Positions 33,988 to 42,339 of a stretch of DNA of 64,000 nucleotides are shown in pieces. Origin of the DNA: GCA-002713455 sp964428745 (lineage in GTDB: Bacteria > Fidelibacterota > Marinisomatia > Marinisomatales > TCS55); the NCBI GenBank assembly GCA_964428745.1, contig CAYRYZ010000005.1:3155-67154 (forward strand). The letters run 5' to 3'. The notes below the pieces were generated by a model. The model saw only the letters and a program-made list of their open reading frames with translations. It searched no databases and was not told the origin of the DNA. Made by a program: the position numbers and the translations under genes. Numbering within the stretch: position 1 is the first letter of the stretch; the number at the start of each line of letters is the position of its first letter.

Positions 33988-36900
33988 TTATTTTTTGTCG
34001 GATTTACTTACACTAAAATATCGTGAATTGGGATGAGAAAAATACCAACCACACACGGATGCAGCGGGGTACATCGCTCTAGTCTCAGTTAGCGAAATAC
34101 CAGTTTTTTCTGCGACTTTAAGTAAAGACCAAATATTATCTTTTTCTTCATGATCAGGGCATGCAGGATATCCTGGAGCAGGTCTAATACCCTGATATTT
34201 TTCTTTAATCAATTCATCATTATCCATTTTTTCATCAACATCATAGCACCAAAACTCTTTACGAATTCTTTCATGCATTCTTTCGGTCAATGCTTCAGCA
34301 AGTCTATCTGCTAAGATTTTTGACATAATTGCATTATAATCATCATTATCATCTTCAAACTTTTTTACAATTTTTTCAAGTCCGTGCCCGGTTGTTACAG
34401 CGAAAAGACCAATAAAGTCATTTTTCGGAGCAATGAAGTCTGCTAAACAATAGTTTGTTTCCCCTAAGCCTTTATCAACTGTTTGTCGAGGAAAGTGAAA
34501 TTTAGCATCACCCACAAAAACAGACTCATTTTCAGCATATGCTGGATGTATACCTATAACAGCTTTAGCTGTTAACATTTTTTGTGATATAATCTGGTCT
34601 AATAACTGTTTTCCATCATCAAAAAGTTTCTGTGCCTCATCTCCATACTTTAGATCATCTAGAATTCTTGGAAAAAGTCCTTTTAGCTCCCATGCGTGAA
34701 AAAAAGGTGACCAATCTATATAATCTATAAGTTCATCTAGGGGATAGTCATTAAATACTTTATTAGCTTTAAGTTTAGGAATCGGGGGCTTATACTTTTC
34801 CCAGTCGATATTAATTTTTCTCTTCCGAGCTTCTTCAATAGATAAATGTGCCTTTAAATCTTTATTTTCGCGAGATATTCTTATTTGTTCGAATTCAGAC
34901 CGCACTTCTTTAACATAATTTTCTCTTAATTCACTATTGAATAGTTTACTTACAACACCAACTGCGCGAGAAGCATCAATTACATGAATTGTAGGTCCAG
35001 AATAATTTTTCTCAATTTTTACTGCTGTATGTTTTTTACTTGTTGTAGCTCCTCCTATTAATAAAGGAATATCAAATTTTAGGCGCTCCATCTCTTCTGC
35101 AACGTAAATCATTTCATCTAAACTAGGTGTTATGAGTCCTGAAAGACCAACAATGTCAGCTTCTAATTTTTTTGCTTCAGACAATATTTTATCTGAATGT
35201 ACCATTACTCCAAGATCAATAATATCATACCCATTACAACCTAAAACTACTCCAACAATATTTTTCCCAATGTCATGTACATCTCCTCTCACAGTAGCTA
35301 AAATAATTTTTCCATTAGATTTACCTGCTAAACCCATTTCCTTTTTTTCCTTTTCAATATAAGGCACTAAATGGGCAACCGATTTTTTCATGACACGAGC
35401 TGATTTTACTACTTGTGGTAAAAACATTTTACCTGAGCCAAACAAATCACCGACTAAATTCATACCTTCCATAAGAGGTCCCTCTATTACATTGATTGGT
35501 CGGTCATATTTTTGTCTAACTTCCTCGGTATCTTCATCTATAAAATCAATTATGCCTTCAACCAAAGCATGAGCAAGGCGCTGTTCAACGGACTGCTCTC
35601 TCCATGATAAATCTTTTTTCTGAGAGCGTTTTGCACCGCGGTATTCTTCGGCAATCTCAACTAAACGATCTGTCGCATCATCTCTCCTATTGAATATTAC
35701 ATCTTCTACTCGATCCTTTAACTTTGCAGGAATATCATCATAAACAGTTAACTGTCCTGCATTAACTATTCCCATATCCATTCCTGATTGAATTGCATGA
35801 AACAGAAAAGCAGAATGCATTGCTTCCCTAACTCGGTCATTTCCTCTAAATGAAAAAGATAGATTACTCACGCCACCACTTATATGAATTCCGGGGAGAC
35901 TCTCTTTAATAGTTTTAGAAGCCTTGATAAATGCTTCTCCATAATTATTATGTTCTTTAATTCCTGTAGCTACTGCAAAAATATTTGGATCAAAAATTAT
36001 ATCTTCCGGGGGCAGTCCAACTCTTTCTGTTAAAATATGATAGGCTCGAGTACATATTTGAACTTTTCTTTCATAATTATCTGCCTGACCATCCTCATCA
36101 AAGGCCATAACTATAACGGCCGCACCATATTTTTTTATCATTTTGGCTTGTTTAATAAACTCAGATTCTCCTTCTTTCATTGAAATTGAATTAACAATCC
36201 CTTTGCCTTGACAATGTTTTAGTCCGGTTTCAAGAACAGACCATTTCGAAGAGTCAATCATTAATGGGACTTTTGCAATATCTGGTTCAGAAGCAATTAA
36301 TCTGAGAAAATGTGACATTGCGAATTCTGAATCGAGCAGGCCTTCATCCATATTGATATCAATTATTTGAGCACCATTTTCAATCTGTTGACGTGCTACA
36401 GAAAGCGCTTCTTCATATTCATTATTTTTAATTAAACGCTGGAACCTGGCAGAACCAGTAACATTTGTTCTTTCACCAATATTTACAAAATTTAATTCAG
36501 GGCGGATAGTAATAGGTTCAAGTCCACTTAACCTTGTATATGGATTAATAGTTGGTAATGGTCTTGGTTTAATATTATTAACAGCTTCTGTAATGGCTCT
36601 AATATGGCTAGGTGTTGTTCCACAGCACCCTCCTACTAAATTTACTAAGCCACTCTTTGCAAACTCCTTTACTATTTCTGCCATCGCTTTAGGAGTTTGA
36701 TCATATTCACCAAACTCATTGGGGAGTCCAGCGTTGGGATAAACAAAAACGTTGATTTCTGCAGTTCCTGACAGTTCAGATAGCCAAGGTCTAATTTGTT
36801 CAGCACCTAAGGCACAATTTAGCCCTACAGCTGTTATCTTAGCATGTCGAATTGAATGCCAAAATGCTTCTACCGTCTGTCCTGACAATGTTCGCCCACT

Positions 36901-37536
36901 AGCATCTGTGATAGTTCCAGAAACAAAAATAGGTAAGTCTTGTTTAACTTCCTCTAATAATGTGCTAACAGCAAAAAGCGCTGCTTTACAATTTAGTGTA
37001 TCAAAAACTGTTTCTATTAGGAAAAGATCAACTCCACCATCGAGAAGCCCTTTTGCTTGTTCATAATAAGCTTCTTTTAACTCATCAAATGTTATATTCC
37101 TATATTCTGGCTTATTAACATCTGGGCTTAATGATGCAGTCCGACTTGTAGGCCCAATGGCACCTGCAACAAATCTTGGGAAATCAGTAAAACTTTGAGC
37201 CACTGATTTTGATATTTTTGCTGCCTCATAATTTATCTCATAAATAAGATTCTGAGTACCATAATCCATTTGCGATATCGCATTCGAATTAAAAGTATTG
37301 GTCTCAATAATATCAGCTCCAGCTTCTAGATAAGATTTATGTATTTCACCAACAATTTCTGGTTGAGTAAGGCACAATAAATCATTATTGCCCTTTAGGT
37401 CTTTATCATGAGCACTAAATCGTTCATTCCTAAAATCACTTTCTTCAAGCTTATAGGATTGAACCATTGTTCCCATAGCTCCATCAAGAACTAAGATTTT
37501 CTCTTTAAACAAATTTTCTATCATTTTTATACTCAT
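33988..37536 (-). CDS. metH: Cobalamin-dependent methionine synthase
   Basis: About 1,182 residues with all four MetH modules. The homocysteine domain has VLDGAMGTMVQSY, the zinc Cys in GLNCALGAEQIRP and VGGCCGTTPSHI. The pterin domain has FVNIGERTNVTGSARFQRLI and SGGVSNLSFSFRGNDRVREA. The B12 cap and binding domain has GDVHDIGKNIVGVVLGCNGY, with the cobalt-ligand His. The SAM reactivation domain has GIRPAPGYPACPDHEEK near the end. The open frame extends to 37617, but that extension would translate the riboswitch and terminator, so I place the start at ATG 37536 (or 37524). Expression is predicted to be shut off by SAM. Confidence 0.95.
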   Translation of the reverse strand: MSIKMIENLFKEKILVLDGAMGTMVQSYKLEESDFRNERFSAHDKDLKGNNDLLCLTQPEIVGEIHKSYLEAGADIIETNTFNSNAISQMDYGTQNLIYEINYEAAKISKSVAQSFTDFPRFVAGAIGPTSRTASLSPDVNKPEYRNITFDELKEAYYEQAKGLLDGGVDLFLIETVFDTLNCKAALFAVSTLLEEVKQDLPIFVSGTITDASGRTLSGQTVEAFWHSIRHAKITAVGLNCALGAEQIRPWLSELSGTAEINVFVYPNAGLPNEFGEYDQTPKAMAEIVKEFAKSGLVNLVGGCCGTTPSHIRAITEAVNNIKPRPLPTINPYTRLSGLEPITIRPELNFVNIGERTNVTGSARFQRLIKNNEYEEALSVARQQIENGAQIIDINMDEGLLDSEFAMSHFLRLIASEPDIAKVPLMIDSSKWSVLETGLKHCQGKGIVNSISMKEGESEFIKQAKMIKKYGAAVIVMAFDEDGQADNYERKVQICTRAYHILTERVGLPPEDIIFDPNIFAVATGIKEHNNYGEAFIKASKTIKESLPGIHISGGVSNLSFSFRGNDRVREAMHSAFLFHAIQSGMDMGIVNAGQLTVYDDIPAKLKDRVEDVIFNRRDDATDRLVEIAEEYRGAKRSQKKDLSWREQSVEQRLAHALVEGIIDFIDEDTEEVRQKYDRPINVIEGPLMEGMNLVGDLFGSGKMFLPQVVKSARVMKKSVAHLVPYIEKEKKEMGLAGKSNGKIILATVRGDVHDIGKNIVGVVLGCNGYDIIDLGVMVHSDKILSEAKKLEADIVGLSGLITPSLDEMIYVAEEMERLKFDIPLLIGGATTSKKHTAVKIEKNYSGPTIHVIDASRAVGVVSKLFNSELRENYVKEVRSEFEQIRISRENKDLKAHLSIEEARKRKINIDWEKYKPPIPKLKANKVFNDYPLDELIDYIDWSPFFHAWELKGLFPRILDDLKYGDEAQKLFDDGKQLLDQIISQKMLTAKAVIGIHPAYAENESVFVGDAKFHFPRQTVDKGLGETNYCLADFIAPKNDFIGLFAVTTGHGLEKIVKKFEDDNDDYNAIMSKILADRLAEALTERMHERIRKEFWCYDVDEKMDNDELIKEKYQGIRPAPGYPACPDHEEKDNIWSLLKVAEKTGISLTETRAMYPAASVCGWYFSHPNSRYFSVSKSDKK

Positions 37537-37544
37537 ACTAATAA

Positions 37545-37570
37545 AAAACCCTAATGCTAAGATTAGGGTT
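37545..37570 (-). terminator. Intrinsic terminator (expression platform) upstream of metH
   Basis: Read on the minus strand, AACCCTAAT (37570-37562), a 6-base loop CTTAGC, and ATTAGGGTT (37555-37547) form a perfect 9-bp stem followed by TTTTATT. It lies between the SAM aptamer and the metH ATG at 37536. The loop plus right arm (TTAGCATT) is complementary to the aptamer segment AGTGCTAA, giving a competing antiterminator. Confidence 0.82.
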
Positions 37571-37572
37571 AA

Positions 37573-37626
37573 GTCCTTTTTAGCACTTTTCTTTATTGTC
37601 GCGGCAATAGGGTGCAAATCACGACA
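37573..37626 (-). promoter_or_regulatory. SAM-II/SAM-V-like riboswitch aptamer controlling metH
   Basis: On the minus strand the 54-base segment shows the SAM-II order of conserved pieces: TGATTT, CCCTATTGC, ATAAA, then GCTAAAAAGG (37584-37575). P1 is TGTCG at 37626-37622 pairing with CGACA at 37601-37597. The CCT of the P1 loop can pair with AGG near the 3' end, giving the pseudoknot. It lies between a good promoter and the metH terminator. SAM-II aptamers of about 52 bases upstream of methionine genes are established. The identification is by motif matching, not covariance scoring. Confidence 0.83.
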
Positions 37627-37634
37627 CGTAATGA

Positions 37635-37663
37635 AATTAAGTTCAATATTCGTTTGAAATCAA
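37635..37663 (-). promoter_or_regulatory. Predicted sigma-70-type promoter of metH
   Basis: On the minus strand TTGATT (37663-37658), a 17-base spacer and TTAATT (37640-37635). Transcription would begin near 37626-37628, exactly at the first bases of the SAM aptamer, which supports the choice. Confidence 0.5.
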
Positions 37664-37941
37664 TGAATAAGTGATAATTTTATTATTCTTGGTGATGGAT
37701 AGTATGTTGTGTAGTTTTACTATCGTTGAAGATGGATTGAAGGTACAAAATCCAAAAAGTTTTTAGGTCTGATTTTAGACCATTGCATAATAAATAAAAG
37801 AATTTTTCGACCTTAAGAAAATAGACGATCTATTTCTGTGGTATTTTATTTCGGCTGAAAAGCCGTTTATTGCCTTCCTACTCATCTTCCATTTGTAATA
37901 AATAACAACCCAAAAAGTTGATAAATCTTGGGAGTAATTAT
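37664..37941 (+). promoter_or_regulatory. Leader and promoter region of rng
   Basis: About 280 bases upstream of the rng ATG. Two small hairpins are visible: GGTCT (37766-37770) with AGACC (37777-37781), and CGGCT-GAAA-AGCCG (37852-37865), a GNRA-type tetraloop stem followed by TTTATT. A 23-codon frame at 37695-37766 has no convincing ribosome-binding site. RNase E/G leaders are often autoregulated by cleavage, so these stems may matter. This is inference. Confidence 0.4.
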
Positions 37942-39507
37942 ATGAAAAAAGAGATTTATATCAGCGAAAGTATGGGAGAATCTCGTATTGCTATCATTGA
38001 AGATAGTACGTTAGTCGAGGTTTATGTTGAGAAACAAGACCATCAACGCATGGTAGGGAACATTTATAAAGGTCAAGTTGAAAATGTCCTCCCTGGTATG
38101 CAAGCGGCTTTTGTTGATATCGGATATGATATCAACGCATTTCTCCCCTTTTCTGAAATTGAAAATTCGGCCTATCTTTCCGAAATTGATGATAGAGATG
38201 ACAATTCATCAAAGAACAAAAAAGATAATAAAAAACCTCGAAGAAGAAACAATAGTAATGTCAATGTTGATCTTAAAACAGGACAAGAAATATTTGTTCA
38301 AGTTATTAAGGAAGCATTTGCGGGTAAAGGCCCTCGCGTAACAACTGAGATTGCTTTCCCGGGCAGATTATTAGTCCTAGTTCCAAATGCAAAATATATT
38401 GGTATTTCAAAGAAAATATGGGATAAGTACGAACGACGTCGTTTGAAAAAAATTGTTTCTTCTTTAAAAGATAAAGATATGGGAGTTATAGTAAGAACAG
38501 TTGCTGAAGGCAAAAGTGAAGAATTAATAAAAAATGATTTTAATAATTTAGTCGAAAATTGGAAAAAACTTCAGTCAAAGAGTAAGCGCACCAAGGGTAC
38601 TGCATTGTTATATGAAGATCTTGAAACCGCTTCAAGTGTCATACGAGATCTTTTTACACCTGATATTGGTAAAATTGTTATCGATTCAAAGAAACTCTAT
38701 AGAAAACTTCAATCTTACTTGGAAGATATCTCTCCAAACATGGCAAATCGATTAGAACACTATAAGCTTAAACAACCATTATTTGAGAGTATGGGCTTTG
38801 AAAATGAACTAGATAAATTGTTAAGACCCAAAGTCTGGTTAAATAGTGGGGCTTATCTAATTATTGAAAAAACAGAAGCGATGGTTGTTGTCGATGTAAA
38901 TAGTGGACGTTTTATTGGAAAAAAGAATCATGAAGAGAATTCTTTAAAAATAAATCTTGAAGCTTGTAAAGAAGCTGCTCGACAATTACGACTTAGAGAT
39001 CTATCAGGGCTTGTTGTTATTGATTTTATAGATATGCGTGAAGATTCTAATCGGCGCAAGATTTACTATGAGCTTAGGAAAGAACTAAAAAAAGACCGTG
39101 CTAAAGTTGCCGTTTCTCCAATATCTGAATTTGGATTATTGGAAATGACACGACAACGGATTCGATTAAGCCTATTAGACTCAATGAGCGAAGAATGCCC
39201 TACTTGCCATGGATCTGGAAGGATTATTTCACGAGAGACATTGATCACTAGAATTGATTATTGGTTAAGGAGATATAAAGCTAAACACCGAAGCTTAAAG
39301 TTAAAACTAGAACTTCACCCAGAGATTGCTGAATTTCTAAAAAATAATAAAAAAGCACTTAGAGGTTTAATGTGGCAAAATTTTACTTACATTTCTATCG
39401 AAGGCAATAATGATATATCTAGAGATGAATTTCGATTCCTATCTAGTGGTAACGGGCAAAAAGAGATCGAACATGTAGGTATTGAACACAAGAGAGATAA
39501 GGCTTAG
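37942..39507 (+). CDS. rng: Ribonuclease G/E family protein
   Basis: 521 residues from ATG 37942, which has GGGAG at 37930-37934; a longer frame from TTG 37918 is less likely. The S1 domain is at the start (MVGNIYKGQVENVLPGMQAA), interrupted by a Lys/Asn-rich insertion (about residues 85-105). The catalytic DNase I-like region has VVVDVNSGRFIGKKNHEE near 312 and GLVVIDFIDMREDSNR near 350 with the metal-binding Asp residues. The zinc-link cysteines are in CPTCHGSGRI near 430. It processes rRNA and mRNA. Its position just before rplU-rpmA is the usual one for rng. Confidence 0.94.
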   Translation: MKKEIYISESMGESRIAIIEDSTLVEVYVEKQDHQRMVGNIYKGQVENVLPGMQAAFVDIGYDINAFLPFSEIENSAYLSEIDDRDDNSSKNKKDNKKPRRRNNSNVNVDLKTGQEIFVQVIKEAFAGKGPRVTTEIAFPGRLLVLVPNAKYIGISKKIWDKYERRRLKKIVSSLKDKDMGVIVRTVAEGKSEELIKNDFNNLVENWKKLQSKSKRTKGTALLYEDLETASSVIRDLFTPDIGKIVIDSKKLYRKLQSYLEDISPNMANRLEHYKLKQPLFESMGFENELDKLLRPKVWLNSGAYLIIEKTEAMVVVDVNSGRFIGKKNHEENSLKINLEACKEAARQLRLRDLSGLVVIDFIDMREDSNRRKIYYELRKELKKDRAKVAVSPISEFGLLEMTRQRIRLSLLDSMSEECPTCHGSGRIISRETLITRIDYWLRRYKAKHRSLKLKLELHPEIAEFLKNNKKALRGLMWQNFTYISIEGNNDISRDEFRFLSSGNGQKEIEHVGIEHKRDKA

Positions 39508-39532
39508 ATTCCTCGACTTTTTTAGGAATAAA

Positions 39533-40071
39533 ATGTTTGCAATAGTTAATATAGCAGGAAAACAATATAGAGTTGAAAATGGAGCTCAAATTAAAGTTCC
39601 TAATCTTAATTCTGAAGAGGGTAGTAAAGTTAAGTTTGATAATGTGCTCTTAATTGATAATGACGGGACACTCGATGTTGGTAATCCACTATTAAGTGGT
39701 GCTACGGTATCTGGTACTATTTTGAAAAATGGACGAGATCGAAAAGTCATAGTTTTCAAGAAAAAACGTAGAAAAGGTTTTCGCAGAAAAAATGGACATA
39801 GGCAATCCTACTCAATTGTAATGATAGACGCTATATCAATGTCAGCTCCAAAAACTAAAGCTGCTCCAAAAACTAAAGCTGCTCCAAAAACTAAAGCTGN
39901 NNNNNNNNNNNNNNNNNNNNNNNNNNNNNNNNNNNNNNNNNNNNNNNNNNNNNNNNNNNNNNNNNNNNNNNNNNNNNNNNNNNNNNNNNNNNNNNNNNNG
40001 CTCCAAAAACTAAAGCTGCTCCAAAAACTAAAGCTGCTCCAAAAACTAAAGCTGAAAAGAAAAAGGATTAA
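39533..40071 (+). CDS. rplU: Ribosomal protein L21 with repetitive Lys/Ala tail, interrupted by an assembly gap
   Basis: The L21 body is complete from ATG 39533 (AGGA at 39524-39527): MFAIVNIAGKQYRVENGAQ to KKKRRKGFRRKNGHRQSYS. After about 102 residues it continues into a tail of six-residue APKTKA units (18-base repeats): three before and three after a run of exactly 100 N. It ends AEKKKD with TAA at 40069-40071. Across the N run the frame as written is shifted, because the true gap length must be 17 plus a multiple of 18. The real tail length is therefore unknown. Basic Ala/Lys tails probably bind rRNA. Confidence 0.92.
39845..40053 (+). repeat. Tandem 18-bp repeats in the rplU tail, around a 100-N gap
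   Basis: Unit GCTCCAAAAACTAAAGCT encodes APKTKA. Exact copies lie at 39845, 39863 and 39881, then the N run 39900-39999, then copies at 40000, 40018 and 40036. The identical units explain why the assembly broke here. Confidence 0.95.
39900..39999. other. Assembly gap of 100 N
   Basis: Exactly 100 unknown bases, the conventional size for a gap of unknown length, inside the repeated tail of rplU. Confidence 0.99.
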
Positions 40072-40073
40072 TT

Positions 40074-40325
40074 ATGGCTCATAAAAAAGGAATGGGTAGT
40101 TCAAAAAACGGTCGTGATTCCAATGCCCAACGACTTGGTGTCAAAGTTGCTGATGGACAAAATATTTTTGCAGGTGGTATAATTTTGAAACAACGTGGTA
40201 CAAAAATTCATCCAGGAACTAATGTTGGTCGTGGAGGAGATGATACATTATTTGCTACGTCTGATGGTGTAGTAAAATTTTCACGTAAAGGTAGAAAAAG
40301 AAAAATTGTAAGTGTTGTGAGCTAA
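40074..40325 (+). CDS. rpmA: Ribosomal protein L27
   Basis: 83 residues, full length. It begins MAHKKGMGSSKNGRDSNAQR, with the conserved GSSKNGRDS motif that reaches the peptidyl-transferase centre, and continues LGVKVADGQNIFAGGIILKQ. The N-terminus starts directly with the mature-type AHKKG and has no cleaved Firmicutes-style leader. It starts two bases after the rplU stop. A strong terminator follows. Confidence 0.97.
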   Translation: MAHKKGMGSSKNGRDSNAQRLGVKVADGQNIFAGGIILKQRGTKIHPGTNVGRGGDDTLFATSDGVVKFSRKGRKRKIVSVVS

Positions 40326-40346
40326 TTCATCATCAATTATATAAAT

Positions 40347-40381
40347 AAAAAACCCTATTTTTTTCTAAAATAGGGTTTTTT
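40347..40381 (+). terminator. Strong intrinsic terminator after rpmA
   Basis: AAAAAACCCTATTTT (40347-40361) pairs with AAAATAGGGTTTTTT (40367-40381) around a 5-base loop: 15 uninterrupted pairs with a terminal U-run. It ends the rng-rplU-rpmA unit and separates it from mdh. Confidence 0.93.
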
Positions 40382-40447
40382 ATTTATAGTATACTTAGAT
40401 AGCTTAATTTCAATTAATGTTAATCATATTAAAAATAGAGGTTTGTA

Positions 40448-41383
40448 ATGTCTCGGCCTAAAATAGGACTTATTGGTGGAGGACAAATAGGTGGAAATTT
40501 GGCTCTTCTTGCTGCTCAAAAAGAATTGGGTGATGTTTTTATTTTTGATATACCTAAAGCAGAAGGAATGGTAAAAGGAAAAGCTTTAGATCTAATGCAA
40601 TTGCGACCTCATGATGGGTATGATAGTAATATTACTGGAACATCAAACTGGGATGACTTAAAAAATGTTGATGTTTTTATTATTACGGCAGGCATGCCCA
40701 GAAAGCCGGGCATGAATCGAGAAGATCTTCTTGATATAAACCTTGGAATTATGAAAGATGTAGCAACCAATATCAAAAAGCAGGCTCCAAATTCATTTGT
40801 AATTGTTATTTCTAATCCATTAGATGCAATGGTATATGCATTTCATAAAGTTTCTGGATTTAACAAAAATCAAGTTGTTGGAATGGCTGGCGCCTTAGAT
40901 AGTGGACGTTTTCGCGCATTTATTGCAATGGAAACAGGTTATTCAGCTCAAGACGTCACGTGCATGGTCCTTGGTGGCCATGGAGACACTATGGTTCCTA
41001 TAACAAGGCTAGCAACTATTGGAGGTGTACCAATAGAATCAATTATTCCAGAAAAACGATTAGATGAAATTGTTGAGCGTACTCGCTTTGCAGGAGGTGA
41101 AATCGTAAAACTATTTGGGAATGGTTCTGCATTTTATGCGCCTGCTCAATCTGCTATTGAAATGGTAGAGTCCTATTTAAAGGATAAAAAAAGGGTTATC
41201 CCATGTGCCTCTCTTTGCGAAGGGGAATTTGGCATTGACGGATATTTTATTGGCGTCCCAACAGTCATTGGCTCTGCGGGAGTAGAACAAATACTTGAGT
41301 TTAATCTGCGCGATGACGAAAAGACTGCTCTAAATGAGACCTTAGATGCAGTTAAAAAGACTGTAGCTGAAACAGGACTATAG
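40448..41383 (+). CDS. mdh: Malate dehydrogenase (LDH-like type)
   Basis: 311 residues. The NAD fold has KIGLIGGGQIGGNLALLAAQ near residue 5. TAGMPRKPGMNREDLL near 80 holds the substrate-discriminating Arg of MDH, with VISNPLDAMVYAFHKVSG near 118. The catalytic Asp is in AGALDSGRFRAFIA and the catalytic His in LGGHGDTMVP near 175. It interconverts malate and oxaloacetate. Shine-Dalgarno GAGG at 40438-40441 supports the start. Its stop overlaps the convergent Rieske gene by 6 bases. Confidence 0.96.
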   Translation: MSRPKIGLIGGGQIGGNLALLAAQKELGDVFIFDIPKAEGMVKGKALDLMQLRPHDGYDSNITGTSNWDDLKNVDVFIITAGMPRKPGMNREDLLDINLGIMKDVATNIKKQAPNSFVIVISNPLDAMVYAFHKVSGFNKNQVVGMAGALDSGRFRAFIAMETGYSAQDVTCMVLGGHGDTMVPITRLATIGGVPIESIIPEKRLDEIVERTRFAGGEIVKLFGNGSAFYAPAQSAIEMVESYLKDKKRVIPCASLCEGEFGIDGYFIGVPTVIGSAGVEQILEFNLRDDEKTALNETLDAVKKTVAETGL

Positions 41384-41680
41384 TTCTAGACCTAAATAAA
41401 TAGAACCTTTGTCTATTTTTATAGGGAATTTTCTGACTTTAATCGAAGAGTTATTTACAGCACAAGCTGTATGAACATCAAACTCCCATAAATGAAATTT
41501 ACACTGGATAACAGTATCTGAGATATTACCATCGGAAAGCGATGCTCCTCTATGGGGACATCGATTATCCCAAGCTATTATTTTCCCATTTATATTAAAA
41601 ATAGCAATAGGGATATCATCTATAATGACTAGTTTACTACCACCGATAGGGATATCATCCAATTCAGCTATTTTTTTCAT
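41378..41680 (-). CDS. Rieske-type [2Fe-2S] ferredoxin
   Basis: 100 residues. The Rieske cluster motifs are CPHRGAS near residue 41 and CKFHLWEF near 61, giving the two Cys and two His ligands. There is no signal or membrane segment, so it is a soluble cytoplasmic ferredoxin of the NirD/aromatic-dioxygenase type. The partner oxygenase or reductase is not nearby. The gene overlaps elbB by 4 bases and may belong to the same transcript. Confidence 0.9.
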   Translation of the reverse strand: MKKIAELDDIPIGGSKLVIIDDIPIAIFNINGKIIAWDNRCPHRGASLSDGNISDTVIQCKFHLWEFDVHTACAVNNSSIKVRKFPIKIDKGSIYLGLEL

Positions 41681-42339
41681 TGAATCATAGATAAAACTTG
41701 TTTTACCAACTTTTCAATGCCATCAGCGGCCTCTTTAATTGATTGAGCCTCCATATAAGCTGGGGTTGAAACAAGATTGTTATCTTCATCTACTACCATA
41801 TCTGAGACTTTACATTCAACATGAACGCTTCCCATTGATTCAATATCTTTTGAAGTCGCTTCATCAAAACCAATAGTCATATTAGCAGATGCACCTTGTT
41901 CTCCAAATATTTTGGCCATCATAACTGGCGCAATACAAATAGCACCTATTGGTTTATTTAGCAATTGCAATTCAGAAATGAGTCTATATACATCTGGATT
42001 AATGGAACATTCTGAACCCGCCATGGCATAATCACATAGATTCTTTGCTACACCAAAACCTCCAGGTATTATTAAAGCATCAATATCGTTTCCCGATATT
42101 TCAGCCATATCTTTAATATTTCCACGGGCAATTCTCGATGCTTCCACTAGAACATTTCGATATTCATCCATCTCTTGACCTGTATAATGATTTATAACAT
42201 GCATTTGATCAATATTAGGTGCCATTAATTCCATCTCAACTCCAGCTCTATCTAAAGCCAACATTGCAATAACTGACTCATGTATTTCGGCACCATCATT
42301 CACACCGCAACCGGATAATAATAATCCTACTTTTTTCAT
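41677..42339 (-). CDS. elbB: ElbB-type DJ-1/PfpI family glyoxalase-like protein
   Basis: 220 residues. The family features are KVGLLLSGCGVNDGAEIHES at the start, NHYTGQEMDEYRNVLVEASR near residue 50, ALIIPGGFGVAKNLCDYA near 88, and the nucleophile region GAICIAPVMMAKI near 137. ElbB was linked to isoprenoid synthesis and shows weak glyoxalase activity, but its role is unsettled. It overlaps queG upstream and the Rieske gene downstream by 4 bases each. Confidence 0.92.
   Translation of the reverse strand: MKKVGLLLSGCGVNDGAEIHESVIAMLALDRAGVEMELMAPNIDQMHVINHYTGQEMDEYRNVLVEASRIARGNIKDMAEISGNDIDALIIPGGFGVAKNLCDYAMAGSECSINPDVYRLISELQLLNKPIGAICIAPVMMAKIFGEQGASANMTIGFDEATSKDIESMGSVHVECKVSDMVVDEDNNLVSTPAYMEAQSIKEAADGIEKLVKQVLSMIQ

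Noticed and set aside
37695..37766. 23-codon frame in the rng leader
   Set aside because: No ribosome-binding site, no hydrophobic or compositional signal, and random frames of this length are common in AT-rich DNA.
39845..40053. CRISPR-like repeat array
   Set aside because: The 18-bp units are contiguous without spacers and in frame with L21; they are coding repeats.
39482..40084. Reading frame running through the N gap to 40084
   Set aside because: It begins inside the end of rng and changes frame across the N run, yielding LQKLKL repeats and overlapping rpmA. The L21 frame from 39533 to TAA at 40071 keeps APKTKA units on both sides.
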